A DNA stretch of 64,000 nt, from positions 70,968,501 to 71,032,500 of the forward strand of contig JAMJFZ010000199.1 in NCBI GenBank assembly GCA_026225945.1. The letters are read 5' to 3'. This document shows, piece after piece, positions 21,688-31,423 of this stretch. Positions within the stretch are counted from its first letter, which is position 1. Every line of letters begins with the position of its first letter. The notes beneath the pieces are model-generated. The model made no database searches and was not told the origin of the DNA. It saw only the letters and a program-made list of their open reading frames with translations. The translations under genes and the position numbers were made by a program. Source of the stretch: Cricetomys ansorgei. Lineage: Eukaryota > Chordata > Mammalia > Rodentia > Nesomyidae.

Positions 21688-21880
21688 CAGGGCTTGGGAT
21701 GTATCTAGTTAGTAGATTGTTTGCCTCCATTATACAAGCCCTGCATAGAACCAGGTCAGGTGTTGCGTGCCTTTGATATCAGCAGGAGGACCAAGTTCAA
21801 GTTCATCCTTAGCTACATAGTGAGTCTGAAACCAGTCTGGGCTTTATAAAACACTATCTATTCCAAAATAAAAGTTTTGC
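21688..21880 (+). mobile_element. B4 SINE (ID head joined to B1)
   Basis: An ID-like head (GGCTTGGGATGTATCTAG) is joined to a B1-like body (AGGTCAGGTGTTGCGTGCC, AAACCAGTCTGGGCTTTATA), the layout of B4. Confidence 0.65.
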
Positions 21881-22021
21881 AAGCTGGTGAATATGAATGA
21901 AAAGTATTTAACTTCAACCTGGTGAGTCTTAGATAGGAAATATTTTCTCCTGATTTTGCTTGAAAATAGAAGTTTTCTCTTTTCATCTCGAGTGACTCTG
22001 GCCAACATCACTCAAGGCTAA

Positions 22022-22105
22022 AAGGACTCAGGGGTAGGAGGTACAGCTTAGGGGGTACTTGCCAAGCATGTGGGGAGCCCCAGATTCACCTCCAGTTCTG
22101 TAATA
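22022..22105 (+). mobile_element. ID-type SINE fragment
   Basis: GGTACAGCTTAGGGGGTACTTGCCAAGCATGTGG is read as a diverged ID head, followed by CCAGATTCACCTCCAG. Confidence 0.5.
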
Positions 22106-22386
22106 AACCAGGTCAGAATCTAAGTGGAACAGTATTGGTTTCCTGAGACAACAAGTTCCGAGGACTGGGTGGCTTACATCAGTAGTCACATTTTTTCATA
22201 GCTCTGGAAACCAGAGTTTGTGGGCTCTGAGGGAAATTCTGCTCCTTGTCTCCTAACTTTTGGTGGTTGATGGCAACCTTTAACTTTTTACTTATCAAAA
22301 TTTATTACTCGTTCATTCATTTATTTATTTAAAATACTGGAAATTTAACCCAAGTGTCTCTCTCTCTCTTCTCTCCCTTTCACGCA

Positions 22387-22424
22387 CATACACACACACA
22401 CACACACGCATACACACACACACC
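22387..22424. repeat. (CA)n microsatellite, preceded by a (TC)n run
   Basis: Imperfect CA dinucleotides follow a TC-rich stretch at about 22358-22380. Confidence 0.85.
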
Positions 22425-22749
22425 AAGTATATTCTACCATTAACCTATATCACTAGCAATCTCTGTTGTTTATCCATTCATCTGTGATGGGCACTCCATT
22501 TTTATTAGCATATATTAATTATCCATGATAATGCAGTTCATTACAGCTTTCTGTACACATGTTGTATTCATATGAATTCTCTAGAGGAACAACAGAGGAC
22601 AATAGCTATCTTCATGTTAGGCTGAGATCATGGTAGATACTTAGTGCACAAAGCCAGATGCTTCAGAAGTGCTCGCTAGCGCTGAAGGGCTGAGTATACC
22701 TACAAACCACTGATCTTCAGTCTACTTTGGAAGCCTGATGAAGCATTTC

Positions 22750-22905
22750 TTTTATTTTAAAGATAGGTTCTCTTACATAGCCCTGGCTGACTTGGAACTT
22801 GCTCTGTAGACCAGACTGACCTTGAATTCACAGATATCCACCTTCCTCTGATTCCCGAGTGCTGGGACTAAAGGTGTACACCACTATGCCTGGCAAGAAG
22901 CTGGG
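22750..22905 (-). mobile_element. B1 SINE
   Basis: TCTGTAGACCAGACTGACCTTG and GAGTGCTGGGACTAAAGGTG match reverse B1. Confidence 0.75.
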
Positions 22906-22994
22906 TTTTGGTATCAGTGAAGGAATGGAGCAGCAACAGTGTAGATGAACTTGCTAGAGAGGTGAGGGGCAAGCGGGTAAGAAGCAAACCTTTT

Positions 22995-23145
22995 GGCTGG
23001 ATGTAGTGAGATACACAGTTAGTCCCAGCACTCAAAAAGCAGAGGCTGGAGGATCAACGTACGTTCAAGGCCAGCGTGGTCTACATAGTGTTTCGGCCAG
23101 CCAGGATTACATAGTAAGAACCTGTCTTAAAAAAAAAAGAAAAGA
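22995..23145 (+). mobile_element. B1 SINE with A-tail
   Basis: GGCTGGATGTAGTGAGATAC, GTCCCAGCACTCAAAAAGCA and an A-rich end are visible. It abuts the minisatellite region. Confidence 0.7.
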
Positions 23146-23257
23146 AAAATGAGCGGAGCCACTGGAAGGTGAAGCAGACATTTAGAAAGTGTTAAGAAAA
23201 TCTCTCGCAGCAACTTGCCTCTTAGCTGCATTCCAGATCCAGTCAGATTAGACAACT

Positions 23258-23647
23258 GAGGCTGGTCATTACACGTGTGTAGTGTATTGTGATCATAAAC
23301 CGAGGTTGGTCATTACACGTGTGTAGTGTATTGTGATCATAAACCAAGGCTGGTCATTACACGTGTGTAGTGTATTGTGATCATAAACCGAGGTTGGTCA
23401 TTACACGTGTAGTGTATTGTGATCATAAACCGAGGTTGGTCATTACACGTGTGTAGTGTATTGTGATCATAAACCGAGGTTGGTCATTACACGTGTGTAG
23501 TGTATTGTGATCATAAACCGAGGTTGGTCATTACACGTGTGTAGTGTATTGTGATCATAAACCGAGGTTGGTCATTACACGTGTGTAGTGTATTGTGATC
23601 ATAAACCGAGGTTGGTCATTACACGTGTGTAGTGTATTGTGATCATA
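23258..23647. repeat. 44-bp minisatellite, 8.9 copies
   Basis: Units start at 23258, 23302, 23346, 23390, 23432, 23476, 23520, 23564 and 23608. Seven of the eight complete units are 44 bp and the fourth is 42 bp (one GT lost). The ninth is cut short. Units differ at only a few positions (GAGGCTGG, GAGGTTGG, AAGGCTGG). Every unit contains ACACGT and the palindrome CACGTG, plus TGTGATCAT. There are no unique spacers, so it is not a CRISPR array. Confidence 0.97.
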
Positions 23648-23734
23648 TTCATCTTTCACTCCCCTTACTTTTGACGATCCCTCGCTCTTCCCAACCAGTG
23701 CCTGTTCGACTTTCATGTCTCCCCCTCTCCTTTT

Positions 23735-23925
23735 TTGAGTTAGGGTTCATGTATCCCATGTTGACCTTGAATTTGCTATGTAGTAAAAGATGATCTTGAA
23801 CTTCTCATCCTTCTGCCTCTGCCTCCTGGTTACTGGTTTATTTTGTGCTGGGATCAAACCCAGGGCTTCCTTCAGGTTAGTCAAACAGCAGTCTACCAAC
23901 TGAGCTGTAACTTCAGTTCTGCCTA
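23735..23925 (-). mobile_element. B4-type SINE
   Basis: A B1-like half (TGTTGACCTTGAATTTGC, CTGCCTCTGCCTCC) is joined to a reverse ID-like half (GGGATCAAACCCAGGGC, CTACCAACTGAGCTGTAAC). Confidence 0.7.
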
Positions 23926-23939
23926 TTAACAATTATTCA

Positions 23940-24110
23940 GTGTGTGTGTGTGTATTGAGAGCTAACACACGCACATTCCATGACACCATGATGTGTAGAA
24001 GTCAGAGGACAACTTTTGGGAATTAGTTTTCTCCTTGCACCATGTGGGTTCTGGGATCAAAACTGAGGTTTTGCCATGCTTCTGCTTTTATCCCCTGAAT
24101 TATGTTACTG
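23940..24110 (-). mobile_element. B3-type SINE
   Basis: It starts with a TG run, then AGTCAGAGGACAACTTTTGGG, ACCATGTGGGTTCTGGGATC and TTTTATCCCCTGAATTATG. Confidence 0.65.
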
Positions 24111-24129
24111 GATCCCCGCCCCCCTTTTA

Positions 24130-24250
24130 AGGAAAAAATTACAGAGTTGTCTTCTGTTTTCCAGGCTGACCTTGAACTCACTAACTGGTCTATGTGAGCT
24201 TCCAAATATGGATCCTCCCAAGTGCTGGCATTATAGTCACACACCGCCCA
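24130..24250 (-). mobile_element. B1 SINE
   Basis: CCAGGCTGACCTTGAACTCA and CCAAGTGCTGGCATTATAGT match reverse B1. Confidence 0.7.
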
Positions 24251-24289
24251 GTATGGCTGCCTTCTTTCTTTTCTCTTAATTTTTTGTTT

Positions 24290-24420
24290 TTAAGAAAGGG
24301 TCTCATTGTATAACCCTGACTGGCCTGACACTCCCTACATATATCAGGCTAGCCTCAAACAGAGATCCACTTGCCTCTGCTCCCATGTGCTGGGATTAAA
24401 GAAGTGTCCCTGTCTCACCT
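24290..24420 (-). mobile_element. B1 SINE
   Basis: AAGAAAGGGTCTCATTGTAT, CAGGCTAGCCTCAAAC and GTGCTGGGATTAAAG match reverse B1. Confidence 0.7.
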
Positions 24421-24424
24421 TTTC

Positions 24425-24608
24425 TAAAACTTTAAATCACATTTGTCTGTGTGTCTCTGTGTACGCATGTGTGTGTGTAGGGGGGGGTCAGTGGACAACT
24501 TACAGCAGTTGATTCTCTCTTTCCACCATGTGTATGCTTGGCAATCAAACTTGGGTCACCAGGTTTGGGAGCAAACGCCTTAACCTGCTGAGCCATCTCA
24601 CTAGCTCA
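24425..24608 (-). mobile_element. B3-type SINE
   Basis: GTCAGTGGACAACTTACAGC and CTTAACCTGCTGAGCCATCT are the reverse of the B2/B3 head and body. Confidence 0.75.
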
Positions 24609-24609
24609 C

Positions 24610-26439
24610 GGGCTGTTTTGTGTGTTCATGTGTGTAGACATGTGAGTGCACATGTTCCCCCAATTCTGAAGCCCTTTCCTGGGCCTTCGACCTGTCACCA
24701 GGGAGCGCAGGACCCATAGCTTCCCTTTGTGCTACCCTCTAACCTGGCAGCTGTGTGTTTACAGAGGCTGCTGTCTCTCTGACCGCAGATCCCTCTGGCT
24801 TGGGAAGTAGGGTATGTAGTCACCGTGCTCCTTATTGAATTTGCAGAGCCCTGTTTCATCCTCCTGAAGGTCTCCCGGCTCAGACACGTCATTAGCTACA
24901 TTGGCCAGCCCCATCTCTACCCACTGTGACTAGATTAAGTAGTCTCAAGGACTACCCTTCATTTCCCTCTCTCCGCAGCCTTGACCTCTTCCTGCTAAGG
25001 ACCTCATCCACTCAGTCACTGCAGAAGCTGTCCCTGCCAGTTATTTCAATCTAACTTCCCATTCTCTGTCAATCACCTGTCTTGGCCCAGCAGAAGGGGT
25101 GGGTCCTCCAGTGAGGCTGTCCACTGATTCCCTAGGTGGACGGAGTGGTGACAGGATCTCAGTGTGTTCAGGCCTGAACACATCAGTGGGTTGTTGGCAA
25201 CACCATAATGGGAACACGTACTCTTAAACCTTTCTGCAAGATGAGACCTGGGCAGAGCTGTGGGTGGTGGGAACAAAAGCAGAGGAAGACATTCACAGAA
25301 CACACACTGAGACCCTTATGGATAAAGGCAGAGCAAGTTGGACCAGAATAGGAAAAAAGAGTGCCCCACAAGGATTGTGGGAGTTGCTAGAAGGGGCAGG
25401 ATAGTAGAGCCTGCAGTTATCCACTGGTTGGGGGCTGACTTCCTCCTCTACAGCAACAAAGCCTTCTCAGGCTGCACCTCTCAACGGAAGATACTCAACG
25501 GGGCCTTGAGTAAAGGAACCTACACCTTGTCAAAATGAGTGATCAACTACTATTCCTCAATCTCTCTGGCTGAACCAAGGGTCTGGGGAACCTCTGGATG
25601 TGGAAGGGAAAGGGGGAGGGGCAGGGAGTCAGGATCACAGGAGGCCAGTTGGAGAAGCCCAAGTAATTGCACCTGGGTCCCATGTGCACAATGCACCTGG
25701 GTTGGTGGGGACTGATGGCCAAGGCCTGGACCCAGCTGCCCGCTCTGTGTGCCCTCTCCCTATGTGGGGGGAGTCCTGAGGGATCCAGCACAGCCAGAGC
25801 AAGGCCTATTTGAATGGTTCTCTATGCATCGCCTGGCTCTGAGACCCAAGGACATATGTGTCTAAGCAAAGTCTCTCCCATCAAGGCGGTTAGGGGGCAA
25901 AGGAGAGGGGAGATGGACAAAGGGGGGCGGGGAAGGGATGTGTACCAAACACAAGGACAGAGATTGTAAGAAGGGAGGAGAAAAGAAGGTTGAGCACAGA
26001 GAGGAAGGGGATTTGACCCAGGAAAGGTGGAGGGGCAAAGGACCAAGACTAAGAAAGAAGGGACCTGAGGGTCAAAGTATGGGGTCAGAATTAGACAGAA
26101 GGACTGGGCTTGTGAGGGGACCTAGATGAAGTGGGAGGGTAGAGTTGGGGCGGGACAATGTCCAGGAGAAGGCAGCAAAGGGAGGGTGAAGGGCGATCGG
26201 GCCTGCCCGAGCCCCGAGGGTCCGTCTGGTAATTAGACCTTGTTCCAGATGAACCCCCTACCCCAGTCCAGCAATCAAAATGCTAATTGGCCCGACGCCT
26301 CCGGCTGCGCCTCAGCCATTTCCCTCTGGGAAGGAGCCGAGACTAGTGGCGTGGCTGGCGGGGAACCCTCGCCCCCCAACCCCCACCGCGAGCCTTGCGG
26401 GCTGCTGCTCAGCGATAAGGGGGAGGCCGCACCCTCCCT
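24610..26439. other. Upstream flank of Scrt1, no gene seen
   Basis: The stretch is free of clear SINEs and becomes GC-rich to the right. Around 26229-26300 there are homeodomain-type cores (TAATTAG, GCTAATTG) and a CAATCAAAAT block that could be a regulatory element. No coding exon was supported. Confidence 0.4.
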
Positions 26440-27891
26440 GCCCCTCGGGAGCGCCTGCCACGCAAGATGCATGTCCGGCCGCTGAGGAGCTGGGCCGCTA
26501 GCATAAAGCAGGCGAGTGGTCTCTACGCTGGGTGTGGGGCAGATAGCTCACACCCACCGGGGTGAGTCGGACCGGAGGCAGTGGATGCAGGTACAGGCAG
26601 CGCGCAGCAGGAGGAGGAGAGCTGAGCTCAGCACTGCTGCGCCGCCCTGGCGCCTGCGCTCGCCGGGCCAGTCCGTATAAGGTCACCGCGCTGCAGCCCC
26701 CGCTTGTCGCTCCGCGGCCATAGTCTCTAGCCAGAGCAAGCTGCGTGGGGAGAGCTCGACTCAGAGACCCCAAACGCGAGGAGGGGGCGACGAAGGGACA
26801 ATGGCGGCGCCCGGTCCTAATTGGGGACATACGCACCCGCGCGCGGCCATTGTGAGGGCCCCCAACCCCCAGTGCCCCGCCATTGGTCGCTGGGCCTGAC
26901 GTCATGGGGGCTGCAAACTCCGGGCGGGCGGCCACGGGAAGGGTTATCAGCCTGGTTGCGGGCTGCCTGGGGAAGCTGCAGACGCGCGGAAGGGCGGAAA
27001 CCATCAATGGAGCGGAATTTCTGGAACAGGGGCATAGCAGCCACTCTCACCATGCACACTCAGCTTGCAACGACGCCACTGTGCTGGACATCCATCCCGC
27101 GGGAGAGGCGGGGGCAGAGAGGTCCCTCCAGCGGGCACAGGGTCAGCCGAGGTGACAGAGTGGCAAGAGGCACTGCGGCACAGGGCGCACGCAGGCTTCC
27201 ACACTGCGTTTCCGCTGCCTCAGCATCCACTCCTTTGGTCTCCCTCCTCTCCCCACCTTCGCACACCCCGCGCCTAGCCTCCAGACCTCATACGAGGCAG
27301 AGTGGACCCGACCGAGGTCTGCTTGCGTCTTCCCCCAAAGAACCAGAGTCTTGGGTGTGAGAGTGAGAGGCCCATTCCCACCTCTTCCTACACGCCCGAC
27401 TATGCTACCAAGTATCAGGTCGCCATTCCCCGAGCCGCAGAGGGGAACTCCGCACAAGTCGAGGCAAGGCATCCCCAGGACCCCTCCCAGGAGACCCTGG
27501 CCCGGCCCAGCCCGGCGCAGCCATTTCCGCCGGCCTTTTCCCCTCCCCGTCCACCCCCTCCCCCAGCGCTTGGCTTTAAAAGCCAGAGGCTGCGCTCGGC
27601 GGTAGGCAGAAGAGGCTTGCGGGCTCAGGAGGCCTGCCCCAGAGCTGTCCGAGAGCGGAGCCCCGCCCCCGGACCCCCGTCCCTCCCTCTCTCCTTCCCT
27701 CCCTCGGCCCGCCCTCCCTGAGCACCCCTCCCCCTGAGGACCCCCGCCCGCCGCCCGCCGCTGCCGCCGCCGCCCGCTCCGACTGCAGAACAATAAAGCC
27801 AGCCTCCCAGAGACCCCCGCCGAGGACCCCCGCCCGGCGACCAAGCCTGGGTGGCCCGCCCCTCTCCGCCAGCGCCAGCTGAGCGCGCCCG

Positions 27892-27939
27892 GGCGCTGGC
27901 CGCGGTGCTGCCCTAGCCAGCGCTGGCCGCGGTGCTGAA
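27892..27939 (-). promoter_or_regulatory. Two tandem RE1/NRSE-like sites (REST binding)
   Basis: On the minus strand 27939-27919 begins TTCAGCACC and ends CAGCG, matching the 21-bp RE1 consensus (TTCAGCACC, two variable bases, GG, one base, CAGCGCC) with about two or three differences. A second copy at 27912-27892 has CAGCACC..GG.CAGCGCC and differs mainly in the first two bases. The copies are 27 bp apart. REST represses neuronal genes in non-neuronal cells, which suits Scrt1. Binding itself is inferred. Confidence 0.7.
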
Positions 27940-28196
27940 GCTGCTGGTGCTCCTGCCGCTGCTACTGTCCTGTTCTCTTGGCCCGGCGCTGCCGCCCCCG
28001 GGGGCATGGGGCGCCGCTGACTGAGACTCCGCCGCCGCGGCGGGGGGGGGAGGGGAAGGGGGCCGTGGGGCCGGGCCAGCCCTGCACCCATTCGCAGCCT
28101 CCGGGCCCGGGACGGAGCCGCTCCCCCCCTCTCCGCCCCCCCAGCCTCCTCCCCCGCCTGTCCAGGGGCGGCACTGCGGGCTGGGAAGCCGGGACC

Positions 28197-28303
28197 AGAG
28201 GAGGGAAGGAAGGAAGGAAAGAAGAGAAAAGAAGAGAAGAGGAGGAAGGAAGGAAGGAAGGGAGGAAGGAAAGAAGGAAGGAAAGAGAAAGAGAGAGGAG
28301 GGA
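28197..28303 (+). repeat. 107-nt uninterrupted purine tract (GGAA-rich)
   Basis: Every base from 28197 to 28303 is A or G, mostly GGAA and GAAAGA units. It lies in the presumed Scrt1 5' UTR about 190 nt upstream of the start codon. It is a degenerate simple repeat that could form triplex DNA or a purine-rich RNA element. Confidence 0.9.
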
Positions 28304-28412
28304 TCCGGAAGGTAAGAAGAGGAGACGCTGGGCAGAAAGAAGAGAGGACCACACTCGCCCAGCAGCATCCACAGGCCAGACTGGGGACAGTGCTGCTTCC
28401 ACCGCTCCTCGG

Positions 28413-28517
28413 ATGGTGACGGGGCCTCGCCGCGGACGCAGCCCCCCCGAGCCCCGGCTCTGCAGGCCCTCACTGCCGGAGCCCCGCAGGAATCATGCCC
28501 AGGTCCTTCCTGGTTAA
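28413..28517 (+). other. Upstream ORF overlapping the Scrt1 start codon
   Basis: An ATG at 28413 opens a 34-codon frame that ends with TAA at 28515-28517, past the Scrt1 ATG at 28495 and out of frame with it. If the leader contains it, ribosomes starting there would bypass the main start. Its peptide is Arg/Pro-rich with no recognised domain, so any role would be regulatory. Confidence 0.5.
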
Positions 28518-31423
28518 GAAGGTCAAACTTGACACATTCTCTTCGGCAGACCTCGACAGCTCCTACGGGCGCGCCCGAAGCGATCTCGGAGTGCGGCTGC
28601 AAGATAAAGGTGCGCTCTGGACTGCAGCTGGGGCAGGGCCCAGGGCTTGGCTGGAAGGGGTGGGTGGCCAGAGTGTGGGGGTGGAGTGGCAGGGTAGGAG
28701 GGGATGTAGATTTAACAGAAGCAGCCTGAGGCTGGAACCGAGAATGAAGGCTGAGTAAAGGAGAGCAGAGAGTAAGGCCAGACAGCTTCCAAGGTTGGGT
28801 CGAGTGTGGGTACAAGAGAAGGAAAGAGGGATCAGGAACAGGAAACACTAAAGGCACACACTGACCTGTACTGAGATATACACAGCTGCACAGACACCTG
28901 CTGACATAACAGGACCCAGTTATATGGGCACATGCAAACCCACACCCAGAAATCTGGATCTATTTCACTTTTCTTTGGCTGCACCTTCAAAGCCCCTTGC
29001 TAGGGCTAGCTAGGGAATGCTGGGAGCTCTGGGGAGTAGGAATGGGGTCTGGCAGGGCCACCCACCTGTCAGGGCCTAGGTACCAGAAGAGGCAACAGCA
29101 GTATCTTCCCTGGACTCAGGATTAGGGAGGAAGAGGTGAGCAAGGGAAGCCAAGGTACTGGAGTCAGGGGAGGCTCTTTGTGTAAGGATGCCCAAGTTCA
29201 AGGACAACTGTTAGCATGCAGGCAAGGCGGGCAGGAGTGCCAGCAGTGCGGGGTAGCAGAGCAAGTGTGACCTGCAAGAGCATAAAGCCTGTGTGGGCCC
29301 ATGTGACTGCGTGTGGCCATGTGACTTTGTGCGCTTGTGTGTGACCCTATGTGTGTGCCTGCCTGTGTGCCACTACATGAGACCACGTGACTCCGAGGCC
29401 GCTGTGCACGTGACTGAGAGTGGGTCTGGATGGCTGCATATGTGACCCTGCGTGTGTGGGAGGTGAGTTCCAGTGCTAGGGTCAGTATACAGTACAGCCT
29501 GAGAGATGACACCAGGCCTGATGGTTGCTGAGAGCCTACGTGTAGCCCTGAAAGAGCCAGAGCCTGCACTGTGAGGGTATGCATTTACGATTCTGAGATT
29601 CTGAGATCCATCTTGTACCTTGGGAACAACTGTAGTTATCGGCGTGAGCGATGTCCACCTGCAGCTTGTTTCTGTTACAGTGTCCCCTAGTGGATGCCCT
29701 GGCAGGCTTCTCAATCTCCAGTTGGGGGCTTGAGAAGGTCCCCAGAAGGGTTAGGGCCTGACCCAGGCTAAGGATAATGGAAAGTAGTGAATAGAGGTGA
29801 GTTCAGGCTGCAAGGGTAGGGATCGAGTCCAGTCAGTGGTCAGAGAGATGGGAGATGAGGGAAGAGGTACTGGTGATGGCCAGTGATGCTGGCTAGGTAG
29901 AAGTCTCTAGGGTTTTGTTGGCACTCCTAGGGAACCAGAGGGACAGCATCAAGTCTGGAAGCAGATTCTGGGGCCTGAAGAAGACCCCGGGGATCCCGAA
30001 GAGGCAGGACCATCGGGGTCTCTGGGCTGGAGGCCCTGGCTTTGTGCGCGGCGGGTCTGCAGTGTGTTGCATAATCAGGGAAAACTGCTGAAGTGGGGAG
30101 AACCCGAGGGGGAGGGGAAGGGGGAGGAGGAAGAGAGGAGCGCCGCCCCTCCCCCCTGACCTTGAGGCTCGTTGAAGGGGGGCAGCCGCGCCCGAAGATG
30201 CATCTCTCTCCTCCCCGCGCGGGGGCGGGGCGCTTGGGCGGCGGGGGAGGAGTCCTGCCTGGCCCTGTCTCATCCTCTGGTGTCTCTCTTCTCTCCTCTC
30301 TTCCCCTCCCCGCGGTCCCCATCCTCTCTGCCCTGTGGTCCCCGGCCCCTTTGTCCTAATCCCTGCTCTCCTTTCTTTCGGACCCCGATGTCTCCCGCTG
30401 TGTCTTCTCGGTTTCCTGTCGCCCGCTTTGCGTGTGTCTTGCCCGCTGCTCGTTCCCCTCCCGCTGTCTGTCTGTCCGCCTCCGCCCGCAGGATACCTCA
30501 GTGACTACGTGGGGCCTGCGTCGGTCTACGATGGCGACGCTGAGGCGGCGTTGCTCAAAGGGCCATCCCCGGAGCCTATGTATGCTGCGGCCGTGCGCGG
30601 AGAGCTGGGTCCCGCGGCCTCTGGCTCAGCACCGCCGCCCACCCCTCGCCCAGAGCTGGCTACTGCTGCGGGCGGCTACATCAACGGCGACGCGGCGGTC
30701 AGCGAAGGCTACGCGGCCGACGCCTTCTTCATCACTGACGGCCGCTCCCGCCGTAAGGCTGCTAATGCCAACGCGGCCGCGGCCCCCTCCACAGCCTCGG
30801 TGGCGGCCCCCGACGGCGACGCTGGAGGTGGGGGCGGGCCGGGCACGCGAGGCTCTGGATCAGGGTCCGCTAGTCGGGGCGGCACGCGCGTGGGGGCGGG
30901 CACCGAGGCGCGTGCGGGGCCAGGAGCCACGGGCGCCGGTGGCCGGCACGCGTGCGGCGAGTGCGGCAAAACTTATGCCACATCGTCGAACCTGAGCCGC
31001 CACAAGCAAACGCACCGCAGCTTGGACAGCCAGCTGGCAAGGCGTTGCCCAACCTGTGGCAAGGTGTACGTGTCCATGCCGGCCATGGCTATGCACCTGC
31101 TCACGCACGACCTGCGCCACAAGTGCGGCGTGTGCGGCAAAGCCTTTTCGCGGCCCTGGCTGCTGCAGGGCCATATGCGCTCTCACACGGGCGAGAAACC
31201 CTTTGGCTGTGCGCACTGCGGCAAGGCCTTCGCAGACCGCTCCAACCTGCGCGCACACATGCAGACGCACTCCGCCTTCAAGCACTTCCAGTGCAAGCGC
31301 TGCAAGAAGAGCTTCGCGCTCAAGTCTTATCTCAACAAGCACTACGAGTCAGCCTGCTTCAAGGGCGGTGCCAGTGGCCCCGCAACCCCTGCGCCGCCAC
31401 AGCTCAGCCCGGTTCAAGCCTAG
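28495..31423 (+). CDS. Scrt1: Scratch family transcriptional repressor 1, complete, 2 coding exons
   Basis: This gene encodes a neuronal zinc-finger repressor of the Snail superfamily that binds E-box-type sites in the nucleus. Exon 1 (28495-28609) encodes 38 residues, starting with the SNAG repression motif MPRSFLVKK. Exon 2 (30492-31423) encodes the rest, and the total is 348 residues, equal to the mouse protein. The middle (about 60-190) is low-complexity Ala/Gly/Pro/Ser. Five zinc fingers follow: C193/C196/H209/H213, C224/C227/H240/H244, C250/C253/H266/H270, C278/C281/H294/H298, and a C2HC finger C306/C309/H322/C327. The canonical TGEKPF linker occurs between fingers 3 and 4. The single 1.9-kb intron is GT..AG in phase 1. 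The 5' region is a CpG island with REST-like sites and the 3' UTR is long and GC-rich. It is a clear orthologue. Confidence 0.97.
28610..30491 (+). other. Scrt1 intron 1
   Basis: This phase-1 intron opens GTGCGC and closes CCCGCAG. It is free of recognisable SINEs. The middle (about 29250-29460) is rich in imperfect repeats of TGTGAC/CATGTG. The last 450 bp are GC-rich and again island-like. No coding exon was found in it. Confidence 0.75.

Larger units (their letters stand above)
26440..28494 (+). promoter_or_regulatory. CpG island, promoter and 5' UTR of Scrt1
   Basis: About 2 kb of very CpG-rich sequence precedes the Scrt1 start codon. It contains a perfect cAMP-response palindrome TGACGTCA (26897-26904), reverse CCAAT boxes near 26882, a TATA-like TTTAAAAG near 27574, tandem RE1-like sites (27892-27939) and a long purine run (28197-28303). 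A TATA-like TATAAGG lies near 26676. The transcription start is not certain. Using the 27574 element, the 5' UTR would be about 0.9 kb. Long antisense reading frames here are GC-rich shadows. Confidence 0.7.

Noticed and set aside
23258..23647. CRISPR-like periodic repeat
   Set aside because: Units are head to tail without unique spacers, and the genome is mammalian; it is a minisatellite.
27143..28857. Long antisense ORFs of 230-310 codons across the Scrt1 CpG island
   Set aside because: They are Pro/Arg/Ser/Gly-rich low-complexity frames created by high GC content. They overlap on several frames, have no domain and no splice support.
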